Below are positions 27,578-36,740 of a DNA stretch of 64,000 nt, in pieces. The stretch is from positions 62,001-126,000 of the forward strand of contig NZ_JAIWNA010000006.1 in assembly GCF_020216065.1 (NCBI RefSeq), written 5' to 3'. Positions within the stretch are counted from its first letter, which is position 1. Each line of letters begins with the position of its first letter. Both the position numbers and the translations under genes were made by a program. The notes beneath the pieces are model-generated. The model did no database searches. It was not told the origin of the DNA and worked only from the letters and a program-made list of their open reading frames with translations. Origin of the DNA: Nocardia rosealba (GTDB lineage: Bacteria > Actinomycetota > Actinomycetes > Mycobacteriales > Mycobacteriaceae).

Positions 27578-28296
27578 GCGTGAGTGAGATCGCCCCCGAG
27601 ATGCCGGAACTCGATCAGTCAGGTGCCGGCGCCGAGGCGTTGAGCGGTTCCGGGCCCGATGTCCGGCGCGTCCTGCTCGTCTGGGACGCGCCGAACCTCG
27701 ACATGGGACTCGGCGCCATCCTCGGTGGACGTCCCACGGCCGCTTATCGTCCCCGCTTCGACGCGCTCGGCCGCTGGCTGCTCGCCAAGACCGCCGAGCT
27801 GTCGGTGGGTTCCAAAACCCGCATCGAAGCCGAAGCAACCGTCTTCACCAATATCGCCCCCGGCACCGCCGACGTGGTCCGACCCTGGGTCGAGGCATTG
27901 CGCAACGTGGGTTTCGCGGTCTTCGCCAAGCCGAAGATCGACGAGGACTCCGACGTCGACGCCGACATGCTCGCCCACATCGCCATGCGGGCACGGCACG
28001 GCGGACTAGCAGGCATCATGGTCGCCTCCGCCGACGGCCAAGCATTCCGCGAACCACTGGAAGCCATCGCCGCCAAGGGAACCCCAGCTCACGTGCTCGG
28101 ATTCCGTGAGCACGCGAGTTGGGCTGTCACTTCCGATACTCTCGAGTTCGTCGACCTCGAGGACATCCCGGGAGTTTTCCGGGAACCGCTACCGCGGGTG
28201 AGCCTCGATTCGCTGCCCGACGAGGGCGCATGGTTGCAGCCCTTCCGGCCGCTTTCTGCGCTACTCACATCTCGCCCTGGTCAAGGAGTCGCTTAA
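27574..28296 (+). CDS. NYN domain (PIN-like nuclease) protein
   Basis: A 240-residue NYN-domain protein. The first acidic residue of the metal site is in LVWDAPNLDMGLG (about residue 38), and DEDSDVDADMLAHIAMRA plus MVASADGQAF supply further acidic ligands, the pattern of PIN-like RNases. The start overlaps the trmB stop (ATGA). The stop codon directly abuts the mmpL3 start. Conserved in mycobacteria between trmB and mmpL3 (Rv0207c, recalled), so it may serve RNA processing or MmpL3-linked expression, but no function is proven. Confidence 0.85.
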   Translation: MSVSEIAPEMPELDQSGAGAEALSGSGPDVRRVLLVWDAPNLDMGLGAILGGRPTAAYRPRFDALGRWLLAKTAELSVGSKTRIEAEATVFTNIAPGTADVVRPWVEALRNVGFAVFAKPKIDEDSDVDADMLAHIAMRARHGGLAGIMVASADGQAFREPLEAIAAKGTPAHVLGFREHASWAVTSDTLEFVDLEDIPGVFREPLPRVSLDSLPDEGAWLQPFRPLSALLTSRPGQGVA

Positions 28297-31200
28297 GTGT
28301 TCACCCGCTGGGGCGATCTGGTCTATCGGTTCCGATTCGCCGTCATCGGTGTGGTCGGGGCCGCCTTGTTGGCGCTCGGTGGTTTCGGCTTCGGGCTGGA
28401 AGACCACCTCAGTTCCAGCGGGTTGGACGATCCGAACTCGGAATCCTCGCAGGCAGCGCGGATTTCCGATGGCGCGTGGGGCCGTAACCACGATTCCGAC
28501 ATCGTCGTCATGTACAACGCCCCCGAGGGCAAAACGATCGACGACCCGGAATTCAGCCAGAAGATTGTCGAAAATCTGGCTGGTCTGACGGCGAAATACC
28601 CGGATTCGATCGACAGTATCGTCGGTGCGTACTGGCGTATCGACGGCAAGGTGCCGACCGTGCCGTCGACCTTCGGGTCCAAGGACAAGAAGCACGCCTT
28701 CACCGCCATCCGGCTCAAGGGCAACAACGACACCGAGACTCTGCGCAGCTACCGCGCGACCAAGGACGCCTTCGACGTTCCTGGCGTCGACACCGAGGTC
28801 TCCGGTCTGCAGGGCATGGCGGGCACGCTCAACGACACGATCGCGCACGACACCAAACGCATGGAATTGCTGGCGATTCCCGCCGTCGGCGTGCTGTTGT
28901 TCTTTATCTTCGGCGGCATCGTCGCGGCCGCGCTTCCGCTGATCATCGGCGGGCTCACCATCCTCGGCGCCAACGGCATCATCATGGCGTTGACTCATGT
29001 CACCGAGGTGAATTCATTCGTCACCGGCGTCGTCTCGATGATCGGTCTCGGTCTGGCGATCGACTACGGGCTTTTCATAGTCAGCCGGTTCCGGGAGGAA
29101 TTGGCCGAGGGTTACGACACGCGTGCCGCCGTACGGCGTTCGGTGATGACGGCCGGTCGGACCGTCGTGTTCTCGGCGACGATGATCGTGGCCAGCCTCG
29201 GCGGCATTCTGCTGTTCCCGCAGGGCTTTCTGCGGTCCATCGCCTATGGCACCATCGCGACCGTCACCTTGGCCGCGCTCACCGCCATCACCATCCTGCC
29301 CGCGATGCTGGCCATTCTCGGTCCGCGCGTGGACATGCTCGGTCTCAAGCGTTTCCGCAAGGACAAAACCGCGGAGGAGATCGAGAACGGCTTCTGGGGC
29401 AACCTCACCCGGTGGGTGATGAAGCATCCGCTCAAGATCGCCATCCCGATCACCATCGGTCTGCTGCTGCTCATCATCCCGGTGAAGGACTTGGCCTTCG
29501 GCGGCATCAACGAGAAGTACTTGCCGCCCGACAACGAGACTCGCCTGGCGCTCGAACACTTCTACGAGGTGTTCCCGATGAAGAAGACCGATCCGATCGA
29601 GATCGTGTTCGTCGGCGAAGACACCAACGCGATCGGCGCCGCCTGGAAGGCCGCGAACAAGGCTCCCGGGCTGGTCGGTCCATTCGGGGTGCCGTCCACG
29701 GCCCCCACCGACAAAACGATCTACCGGACTTCGGCGACGCTCGTCGACTCCGACGAAGCCAATCAGACCATCGACTACCTGCGGGCGATCGAAACCCCCG
29801 ACAACGTGCAGATGTACGTGGGCGGCCAGCCTGCGATCATGAAGGACAGCATCGACGCGCTGCTCGATCGCATGCCGTTGATGATCGCGTTGGTGCTGCT
29901 TGTCACCACGATTCTGATGTTCCTGACCTTCGGCTCACTCGTGCTGCCGATCAAGGCCGCCGTGATGAGCGCACTCGGTCTCGGGTCCACGCTCGGCATC
30001 CTGACCTGGATCTTCATCGACGGTCACGGGTCCGGCATCCTGAACTTCACTCCGCAACCGATCAGTGCGCCGGTGCTGGTGTTGATCATCGCGATCATCT
30101 ACGGCTTGTCGACCGACTACGAGGTCTTCCTGCTCTCGCGCATGGTCGAGGCCCGCGCGCAAGGTGCGTCGACCACCGAAGCAGTGCGCATCGGTACCGC
30201 CCAGACGGGGCGCATCATCACCGCCGCCGCGCTCATCCTGCTGGTCGTCACCGGTGCGTTCGCGTTCTCCGATCTGGTGATGATGCAGTACATCGCCTAC
30301 GGCATGATCGCGGCGCTGTTCATCGACGCGACCATCCTGCGCATGCTGCTCGTGCCCGCGATCATGAAGCTGCTGGGCGACGACTGCTGGTGGGCGCCCA
30401 AGTGGATGAAGCGGATCCAGGAGAAGGTCGGCCTGGGCGAGCCCATTCTCGACGACGAGCGCCCGGACAAGGGCGCGGTCGTCGACCTCGTGAAAACCAC
30501 CCCGATCACCGACCCCCCGACCATGCAGATGGTCTCCGTCCCCGACGCCAAACTGGCCAAGACACCGCGCCGTCCGCGCACGGTGGCCGAGATCGAGGCC
30601 GAGGCGCCGACTCAGCGCATCGACAAGATCACCGAGTCCGCCGAACCGGCCCGGCCGCGCAAGCCGATGTCGCCAGATCCCACGCGGCCGCGGGCGTCGA
30701 TGCTTTCGGGTGAGCCGACGCGGGTGCTGCCGGTTGTGCAGCCCGGTTCGGCGAAGCCTGTCGGCGCCGATGACGAGCCGACGCAGATGCTGCCTGCGGT
30801 GAAGCCGGATTCCCCCGCCCCTGAGCCGGGCAGCGAAAATCGCCCTGGCCGTGGGGATTCGGGCATGCCTACCGGATCGTCCGAAGACGGGTCGAACCGT
30901 GGGGGTACGGCCGCACCTGGGGAGCCGACCGCGATCCGATCGGAACATGGGGAAACAGGCGCCCCTGGGGAACCGACCGCGTTCCGATCGGGACGTGGGG
31001 ATACAGGCGCTTCCGGGGAGTCGACTGCGATCCGGCCGGACCATGGTGCGGTCGCGCCTGTGGATCCGGCAGCTGGAAACCGTTCCCACCACCAGGCTTT
31101 CGGCACAGGTCCCGGCACGCCCGCCCACGACTCGGCTGCCGGAGACGATCAGAGCTACCCGAGCTCGACACCCGTCGATTCAGCTGCGGAGAACCATTCG

Positions 31201-32568
31201 GGCCGTGCGGAATTCGGTGCCGACGGCGTGATCGGCGGTTCCGGACCGGCCGATGTGGCAGCCCCCGTCGATGGTGTGATCGGCGGTCTCGACCTGCCCG
31301 ATTCCCGGGGCAACGCGCCCACGCCGCGCGGTTCGGAGCGGGTCAAGCCACCTGCGGGATACAGCCCGACGACGCCTCGCATCTCGACGCCCGGCATGCC
31401 TGTCGGTGGTGAATTCCCCGGGGACACACCGGAATCCCGACCGAGCATCGTCACGCCCGCTCGGCCGAGCACCGACACGCCGCGCCCGGTGACGCCGTCG
31501 CCGAGCATCGTGAACACGCCGCCTCCCGTGACACCGCCATCGGGCATCATGAACACGCCGCCTCCCGTGACACCGCCATCGGGCATCGTGAACACGCCGC
31601 CTCCGGTGACGCCACCGCCCAGCATCACGCACCCGCCGACACCGCATCCGGTGTCGCGTCCTTCCGATTTCCCGGCGGGCGGAACCTTCAACGGGTTCAC
31701 TCCGCTCCCGCGAACCGGCGAGGACGCGGGTCGCGCATCGCAGGATGCACCGGAACCGCAGGCACCCGTCGCCGACCGGATCAGCCGACCCGCTACGGAA
31801 GATGCTGCACGCCAACCGGACTCACGTCCGCAGGGTTTCGTTCCGCCCCAACCCGACCTGACCGCGACTCCCGGTGCCCACCGCGCGGATGCGCAGCAGG
31901 CCGCCGAGCCGGCGTCCGATCTCCCGGAATTCCCGGACCTCCCGATGCGCCGCCCCGCGCCCGACGAACGCGACGCGCAACCGCAGACCCCGGCTGCCCA
32001 GAACGTTTTCGGTACTCCGGTTCCCGTCGACCCACAGCAACTCCCGTGGACCGACGGTGTCCCGGGTGATGCGCCGACCGCCGAGGCAGCGGAGCCGCCG
32101 ATGTCGGCCGGTGCGTCGTCGATGTGGGCGTCGATCGACAATGCGCGGCGGTCCGCGCAAATAGGTTCCCCGGACAACGCGCAATCGACCGAGAGCCGCA
32201 CGCCGCAGGACCCGGCCGCGCGGGAACAGTCTGCGGCACAATCTGATACGAGCCGCTCGCCGAACGTTCTGCATCCTCAGGTCGCGCCGCCCGGATTCAC
32301 TCCGATCCCGAATTCCGATGCGGCAGAACCGTCGTCACCGCCCGCCCCGGACGCGAACGGTGCCGCCTCCTCGGAAAACGGCTCGGCGGCAACTCCCGAG
32401 GACGACCCCCAGGCGGACACCCGCACGGAGATCGAGAACTGGATGGCGCAACTTCGTTCCTCCCGCCGCGGCAGCACTCCGGTCGACGAAGGCCGCCACC
32501 ACGGCGACGACGGCCGCACGGTGAGCGTCAACGAACTCCTCCGCCGCCGCAACGACGAGACTCCGTAA
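28297..32568 (+). CDS. mmpL3: MmpL3: RND-type trehalose monomycolate transporter with very long C-terminal tail
   Basis: A 1423-residue RND transporter that exports trehalose monomycolate across the plasma membrane, powered by proton flow. The 12-TM core (about 1-720) has two periplasmic domains. Proton-relay motifs are intact: GLAIDYGLFIVSRFREE (about 250) and IIYGLSTDYEVFLLSRM (about 604). After LGDDCWWAPKWMK (about 693) comes a disordered, Pro/Ser/Glu-rich cytoplasmic tail of about 700 residues, several-fold longer than the tails of mycobacterial MmpL3 proteins I remember. It includes 16-residue and 13-residue tandem repeats and ends in a charged segment. GTG 28297 directly follows the NYN stop, with AAGGAG upstream. 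Third gene of the trmB operon. Confidence 0.9.
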   Translation: MFTRWGDLVYRFRFAVIGVVGAALLALGGFGFGLEDHLSSSGLDDPNSESSQAARISDGAWGRNHDSDIVVMYNAPEGKTIDDPEFSQKIVENLAGLTAKYPDSIDSIVGAYWRIDGKVPTVPSTFGSKDKKHAFTAIRLKGNNDTETLRSYRATKDAFDVPGVDTEVSGLQGMAGTLNDTIAHDTKRMELLAIPAVGVLLFFIFGGIVAAALPLIIGGLTILGANGIIMALTHVTEVNSFVTGVVSMIGLGLAIDYGLFIVSRFREELAEGYDTRAAVRRSVMTAGRTVVFSATMIVASLGGILLFPQGFLRSIAYGTIATVTLAALTAITILPAMLAILGPRVDMLGLKRFRKDKTAEEIENGFWGNLTRWVMKHPLKIAIPITIGLLLLIIPVKDLAFGGINEKYLPPDNETRLALEHFYEVFPMKKTDPIEIVFVGEDTNAIGAAWKAANKAPGLVGPFGVPSTAPTDKTIYRTSATLVDSDEANQTIDYLRAIETPDNVQMYVGGQPAIMKDSIDALLDRMPLMIALVLLVTTILMFLTFGSLVLPIKAAVMSALGLGSTLGILTWIFIDGHGSGILNFTPQPISAPVLVLIIAIIYGLSTDYEVFLLSRMVEARAQGASTTEAVRIGTAQTGRIITAAALILLVVTGAFAFSDLVMMQYIAYGMIAALFIDATILRMLLVPAIMKLLGDDCWWAPKWMKRIQEKVGLGEPILDDERPDKGAVVDLVKTTPITDPPTMQMVSVPDAKLAKTPRRPRTVAEIEAEAPTQRIDKITESAEPARPRKPMSPDPTRPRASMLSGEPTRVLPVVQPGSAKPVGADDEPTQMLPAVKPDSPAPEPGSENRPGRGDSGMPTGSSEDGSNRGGTAAPGEPTAIRSEHGETGAPGEPTAFRSGRGDTGASGESTAIRPDHGAVAPVDPAAGNRSHHQAFGTGPGTPAHDSAAGDDQSYPSSTPVDSAAENHSGRAEFGADGVIGGSGPADVAAPVDGVIGGLDLPDSRGNAPTPRGSERVKPPAGYSPTTPRISTPGMPVGGEFPGDTPESRPSIVTPARPSTDTPRPVTPSPSIVNTPPPVTPPSGIMNTPPPVTPPSGIVNTPPPVTPPPSITHPPTPHPVSRPSDFPAGGTFNGFTPLPRTGEDAGRASQDAPEPQAPVADRISRPATEDAARQPDSRPQGFVPPQPDLTATPGAHRADAQQAAEPASDLPEFPDLPMRRPAPDERDAQPQTPAAQNVFGTPVPVDPQQLPWTDGVPGDAPTAEAAEPPMSAGASSMWASIDNARRSAQIGSPDNAQSTESRTPQDPAAREQSAAQSDTSRSPNVLHPQVAPPGFTPIPNSDAAEPSSPPAPDANGAASSENGSAATPEDDPQADTRTEIENWMAQLRSSRRGSTPVDEGRHHGDDGRTVSVNELLRRRNDETP
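30919..31062 (+). repeat. Tandem 48-base repeats in the mmpL3 tail
   Basis: Three in-frame copies, starting at 30919, 30967 and 31015, each encoding 16 residues of the pattern GEPTAIRSEHGETGAP with small changes (GEPTAFRSGRGDTGAS, then GESTAIRPDHG). They lie in the disordered cytoplasmic tail. The exact 48-base spacing indicates slippage or unequal recombination. Confidence 0.8.
31513..31629 (+). repeat. Tandem 39-base Pro-rich repeats in the mmpL3 tail
   Basis: Three copies, starting at 31513, 31552 and 31591, each encode 13 residues of the pattern NTPPPVTPPSGIM. The third copy diverges to NTPPPVTPPPSIT. Nearly identical DNA suggests recent tandem expansion. The PPPVTPP cores could bind SH3-like or similar proline-recognition partners; that is inference. 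Confidence 0.85.
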
Positions 32569-32895
32569 GCCCCCTCCGACAAGAACTCCGGCCACGGCCC
32601 CTCCGGGATCACCGTGGCCGGAGTCGTCTCCTCGGCACATCCTCATGGTCCGACGCCGACTGGTTCGTGAGAACCACGCTCGGCCCATGAGCGTGGTGAT
32701 CGACGACGAACCAGCGAGTATCCGCCGGGGCCGAGTGGCCCGATAGCTCCGCGAGATCCGGACGACTGATCACCACGCTCTGGTGGCGGCATCGGCCGAG
32801 TGGCTCCCGCCACCAGAACGTGGTGATCGCCTGACCAGGAGGGCGCGGGGTTATCTCGCGTGGTTGGGAGCACGGTAGGTGTGGGTTCGACGGGG
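32569..32895. other. Intergenic region with multiple inverted and direct repeats
   Basis: These 327 bases between mmpL3 and the convergent DUF2339 gene hold a terminator hairpin (32585-32624) and then a stretch packed with repeats. Hairpins occur at 32661-32676 (TGGTTC/GAACCA), 32673-32697 (ACCACGCTC/GAGCGTGGT) and 32779-32817 (TCTGGTGGCGG/CCGCCACCAGA). A 13-base inverted pair joins 32689-32701 and 32768-32780. Direct repeats are CGTGGTGATCG (32692 and 32819) and GGCCGAGTGGC (32729 and 32794). On the minus strand it reads as an open frame but without a convincing start. Confidence 0.6.
32585..32624 (+). terminator. Hairpin terminator after mmpL3
   Basis: A perfect 13-bp stem (32585-32597 with 32612-32624) with a 14-base loop, 16 bases beyond the mmpL3 stop. 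The long loop is less typical, but it is the only strong hairpin immediately downstream. Confidence 0.65.
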
Positions 32896-35265
32896 TCAGG
32901 GCTTGTGGTCGGGGGTGGCGAAGGCTTGGGCGTAGCGGGTGCCGGTGAGGAGCAGGAGGGTGCCGACTGCGAGGAAGGCCGCGACGCGGATGAGGCCGGA
33001 GAGGGTGGCCAGGTCGAAGAGGAAGAGTTTGGCGAGGGCCGCCGCGACCACAAGGAGGCCGGAGGCCAGGCACACTTTGGCGACGGCAGGGGCGGTGCGG
33101 AGGTTGCGTAGGCCGACGAAGAGTGCGGTCGTCGCAGCTGCCATCCAGATGATGGTCGCGATGCTGTGGCCGATGAGGAAACCCTGTGTGCCGCTGAGGG
33201 ATACACCCGTCGACACCGTCGCGACCAGGACGAAGTACAGGCTGGCGAGGCTGACGGCGACCCATGTTCCGGTGATGAGCGCGTCGTTCCCGCCGGGCAG
33301 TCGCCGCACGGTCCAGGCGACCATCGCGGCGGTGCCGAGGCCGAGTAGTGCGGCGAGCACCGTGGCGCCGTCGAGATGGCGGATCGCGAGGCTTTGCGCC
33401 GCAAGGGTTTCCGGGTCGGCGATCGCGAAGAGCACCAGTCCGCCGAGCAGGGCGAAGGCAACACCGAGTCCCGCGCAGACCCGGTTTCGGCCGGCTGCGG
33501 CGACACCGAGGAACGCGAGCGCGGCCGTGAACAGCGCGGTCGGCAGGAAATGCGGATTGTCGCCGGTCGCCGTGGTGCAGGTCTGCAGCAGCGCAACCGC
33601 ACCGGTGAGCGCCGAGACCAGCGCCGTATGACGTGGGATGTTCAGCCGCCCGGCCATTTCCGGTCGCAGCGCGGTCGCGGCCACTGCGAGCAGCATGCAG
33701 GCCAGGACACCGGTGATGGATGCGGAAACCGCTCGGTCGAACAGCGGCGCCGCGGCGAGTACCGGCAGTGCGGTGAGGGCGATGGTCACACTGGCGGTGA
33801 TGTCCCCGGCGCGACGCCGCACCGTCAGCAGAGCACCGCTGATCCCGACCACCGCACACGCGATCGCCGCCATCAGCAGCCCTTGCCGCTGCGCTGCCTC
33901 CTCCCCGGCAATCCCCGCCTCGAAGCTGCTGACAGCGATCAACCCGAGCGCGGCCAGCACCACCGGCAGGGTGCGCGCCACATGCAGCACCGGCCAGTCC
34001 CGCCGCAGCTGCACCGGCACCCCGGCCGCCTGCAACACCACGAGAAACGCGAGCAGCATCAACTCGCTCGCCACCGCGGGCGACAACACCGCCGCCCCGA
34101 CCACGACCCCCACCGCCAACGGCTGCGACTGCCACCGCATCGCCAACCCGAGCCCGGCCAGTGCCACAACCAACGCCACCGCGAGCCCGACCCCACCCGG
34201 CACCCAACGATAAAAGCCGGTCACCGCAACAACATCCAGGTACAAGCCCGCGATGCCGGTGGAAATCAATGCCAAACCGCCGACCCGCCCACCGGCTCGG
34301 CCCATCACCCGGCAGCCCACACCGACCAGCGCCACCGAAAACACCCCACCCGCAACAACTCTCGCCACCGGCCCGAAGAACCCTGCCTGAGCGGCCAGCA
34401 CCAACAACATCAACACCCCGATCAAGGTGACCCCGGCCCCAGCCACCGCCAACACCCGAGCAATCACCCCTTCCCGCTGCCACCACGCAACCTGAGGCTC
34501 TGCCGGCGCCCGCCCTGCCCCCACCGGCCCACGCTGCCCGAAGCCCGGCCCCCAACCGGTCCAAGCACCGTGCGGCGACTGGATGTGCGTCCCCGTCCCA
34601 GGTACATAACCCGTCGCCGACCCTCGCACAGCAAGCCCTGGCGCTGGAAATCCGGCCGCCTCGGCCCCGCGCGCCACCGAATCCCAGGGCGACGGGGAAC
34701 CAGCCACCCCATGCCCCGGCACCGCAGACCCGGACGCCACATTGCCTTGCAAGGCAAACCCGGGTATGCCCGCGCCCTGTCCTGCAGATACGGATGACGC
34801 CGAACCAGCCGACGCAGACACGATCGCACCGGCCCCCGATTCAGGCGGGCTGGATCCGACGGCGAACCCACCGGGGCTCGACGGATCTTGCGCCGGCAGA
34901 CCTCCGGCGGCGTTCTCCCACCCTCCGTGCCCTTGCCCGGCCGGATGGCCTACCGCGCCCCGCCCAGCCCGATCGGCACCATCGCCGGTACCAGAACCCG
35001 GCCGAACCTCGCTCTCCCTCGACGGCCCACCACGAGCCGCCGTCAAACGAGCCTGCGCGAGCAACCACCCGGCGGATTCCCGTCCACCCGACGCCACGCC
35101 GGCCTGCGTACCAGTCGATCGCCCGGCACAAGTCGGCGACTGCCCAGGCAGGGTCAACTGTTCACGCAGAACACCCAGATCCGCCCCGACACGGCCCAAC
35201 CGCACCCCGAGGGTCGTCAGTTCGTCAGACAGGCGTGCGACCAGCGCAGGATCGATGGCGTTCAT
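32896..35265 (-). CDS. DUF2339 polytopic membrane protein
   Basis: A 789-residue protein. The N-terminus (about 1-45) is a heptad-like helix (LVARLSDELTTLGVRLGRVG), followed by a Gly/Ser/Pro-rich linker to about residue 260. The remaining about 520 residues form roughly 18-20 closely packed TM helices (starting WWQREGVIARVLAVAGAG), which is the DUF2339 pattern. No catalytic motif is visible. It follows the DUF1707 gene on the same strand, separated by a hairpin. DUF2339 proteins are widespread and of unknown function; size and topology suggest a transporter or envelope scaffold. Confidence 0.8.
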   Translation of the reverse strand: MNAIDPALVARLSDELTTLGVRLGRVGADLGVLREQLTLPGQSPTCAGRSTGTQAGVASGGRESAGWLLAQARLTAARGGPSRESEVRPGSGTGDGADRAGRGAVGHPAGQGHGGWENAAGGLPAQDPSSPGGFAVGSSPPESGAGAIVSASAGSASSVSAGQGAGIPGFALQGNVASGSAVPGHGVAGSPSPWDSVARGAEAAGFPAPGLAVRGSATGYVPGTGTHIQSPHGAWTGWGPGFGQRGPVGAGRAPAEPQVAWWQREGVIARVLAVAGAGVTLIGVLMLLVLAAQAGFFGPVARVVAGGVFSVALVGVGCRVMGRAGGRVGGLALISTGIAGLYLDVVAVTGFYRWVPGGVGLAVALVVALAGLGLAMRWQSQPLAVGVVVGAAVLSPAVASELMLLAFLVVLQAAGVPVQLRRDWPVLHVARTLPVVLAALGLIAVSSFEAGIAGEEAAQRQGLLMAAIACAVVGISGALLTVRRRAGDITASVTIALTALPVLAAAPLFDRAVSASITGVLACMLLAVAATALRPEMAGRLNIPRHTALVSALTGAVALLQTCTTATGDNPHFLPTALFTAALAFLGVAAAGRNRVCAGLGVAFALLGGLVLFAIADPETLAAQSLAIRHLDGATVLAALLGLGTAAMVAWTVRRLPGGNDALITGTWVAVSLASLYFVLVATVSTGVSLSGTQGFLIGHSIATIIWMAAATTALFVGLRNLRTAPAVAKVCLASGLLVVAAALAKLFLFDLATLSGLIRVAAFLAVGTLLLLTGTRYAQAFATPDHKP

Positions 35266-35305
35266 AGCCCCATGGTCCGCTCACCACGGTCGCCGGGCAT
35301 GAGTA

Positions 35306-35329
35306 GAACCACCCGGATGGGGGTGGTTC
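35306..35329 (-). terminator. Hairpin terminator after the DUF1707 gene
   Basis: A 9-bp stem (GAACCACCC at 35306-35314 with GGGTGGTTC at 35321-35329) and a 6-base loop lie just beyond the DUF1707 stop and before the DUF2339 start. It may attenuate readthrough into the downstream gene. Confidence 0.55.
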
Positions 35330-35337
35330 CTACCTGA

Positions 35338-36021
35338 TCATTGCCCGAGGAAGCGCCGCCACTGCACCATGAGGGGGTACTTGGCGGTGACCGAGCCGAA
35401 GCGGACGCGACCGTGGACCACCAGGTGCAGTGGGCCGATGGGTGGGCCGGTGCGGACGCGGTTGTTGGCGCTGGAGCCGATGAGGGTGAGGCCGTTGAGG
35501 TCGACGGTCGCGGCGGCGGGGACGAGCAGGGTGAGGCTCGTGCAGTAGTCGTCGACCTGGATTTCGACGACCTGGGTCTGCATCACGGCCGAGGTGAAGT
35601 CGAGGGTGACCCCGGACATCAGGCCGTTGAGGTGCAGTCTCGGCGGCACCTGCCACGGCCCACGCCGCTGCACGCTGGACAGCCTGCTGCGGATGACGGC
35701 CGGGTTGGTGCCGCCCGGTACGGGGGTGTGCCGGGGTTTCGGCATGGCGGCCGGTTGGGGTGCGCCCGCGATCCGCATGCCGGGCAGGTCGACGAGGACG
35801 GCGTTCAGTTCGCCGCGCGTCTTGGCCGCGAGCGCGGTGTCCATCCGCTCGGTGAACTCGCCGAGCGACAGCATGCCGAGGCCGACGGCGCGCTGTAGCA
35901 GCTGGCCGACGTGTTCGCGTTCGGAATCGGATACGCGCAGGTCACGATCGCCGACCGGGCCCGCCGTCGGCGTGCCGGGGACGAAGGCGCTGGGAGCGAA
36001 GAGGGAATCGGGACCACCCAT
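35338..36021 (-). CDS. DUF1707 domain protein
   Basis: A 227-residue cytoplasmic protein. Residues about 25-78 are a DUF1707 domain (DLRVSDSEREHVGQLLQRAV, then LSLGEFTERMDTALAAKTRG), as found in SHOCT-like small helical domains. The C-terminal beta-rich part (about 125-225; LNGLMSGVTLDFTSAV) resembles the cell-wall-active-antibiotic-response (LiaF-like) fold. Such proteins often modulate envelope-stress sensor kinases. It lies 60 bases downstream of a NarL-type response regulator on the same strand, which supports a link to that two-component pair. Confidence 0.83.
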   Translation of the reverse strand: MGGPDSLFAPSAFVPGTPTAGPVGDRDLRVSDSEREHVGQLLQRAVGLGMLSLGEFTERMDTALAAKTRGELNAVLVDLPGMRIAGAPQPAAMPKPRHTPVPGGTNPAVIRSRLSSVQRRGPWQVPPRLHLNGLMSGVTLDFTSAVMQTQVVEIQVDDYCTSLTLLVPAAATVDLNGLTLIGSSANNRVRTGPPIGPLHLVVHGRVRFGSVTAKYPLMVQWRRFLGQ

Positions 36022-36081
36022 GTTTCGAGGCTAGCCAGGAACACCGACCCGCGCATCAGGGCAAACCCCCAATTCCGTGTC

Positions 36082-36732
36082 CTACTCGAGGCCCTGTTCG
36101 ATGGCGTACCGGGTGAGTTCCACCCGGTTGGCGAGCTGAAGTTTGCGCAGCGTGGCCTGCACATGGTTCTCGACGGTGCGGTGCGAAAGGTTGAGCCGCG
36201 CGGCGATCTGCTTGGCGGACAACCCCTTGGCGACCATCCGCAGCACCTCGGTCTCGCGTTCGGTCAGCGACGGCCGGTGGGGTTGGTCGGGTTCGGCGGG
36301 TGCGGTGGCCATGCGCCGGTATTCGCCGAGCACCACCCCGGCCAGGCCGGGCGTGAACACCGGCTGACCGGCGGCGGTGGCGCGCACCGCGTCGATGAGT
36401 TCGGCGGCCGACGCGCTTTTCACCAGATACCCGCTGGCCCCGGCTTTGATCGCCTCGAGCACGTCGTCGCGTTCGTCCGATGCCGAGAGCACGAGCACCC
36501 GGCTGTGCGGTGATACGCGCAGCACTTCGGCGGTGGCGGTCGCCCCGTTGCCGTCGGTGAGCTGCATGTCCATCAGCACCACGTCGGGTTGCACGGCGGC
36601 GGCGCGGCGGGTGGCGGTGCCGACCCCGTCGGCGGTGGCGGCCACGGTGAACCCGGCCTCGGTGAGGTCGCGCGACACGCCCTCGCGCCACATCGGATGG
36701 TCGTCGACCACCATCACACTGATGTCGCCCAT
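36082..36732 (-). CDS. NarL/LuxR-type response regulator
   Basis: A 216-residue response regulator. The receiver has the acidic pocket (Asp10, Asp11), phospho-acceptor Asp55 in VVLMDMQLTD and the conserved Lys in GYLVKSA (about 104). The C-terminal LuxR HTH (about 150-212) reads SLTERETEVLRMVAKGLSAK. ATG 36732 is preferred; the frame upstream (to 36786) is not family-like and would overlap the kinase gene. The kinase gene lies 8 bases upstream, so the two are coexpressed partners. Confidence 0.93.
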   Translation of the reverse strand: MGDISVMVVDDHPMWREGVSRDLTEAGFTVAATADGVGTATRRAAAVQPDVVLMDMQLTDGNGATATAEVLRVSPHSRVLVLSASDERDDVLEAIKAGASGYLVKSASAAELIDAVRATAAGQPVFTPGLAGVVLGEYRRMATAPAEPDQPHRPSLTERETEVLRMVAKGLSAKQIAARLNLSHRTVENHVQATLRKLQLANRVELTRYAIEQGLE

Positions 36733-36740
36733 CGCTGCTC

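Noticed and set aside
30919-31629. CRISPR array suspicion from regular repeats
   Set aside because: Repeats are contiguous, in frame and protein-coding within mmpL3, without spacers.
32609-32860. Minus-strand open frame beyond the DUF2339 gene as a coding gene
   Set aside because: The part with non-random composition has no start codon with ribosome-binding site and overlaps the repeat-rich region.
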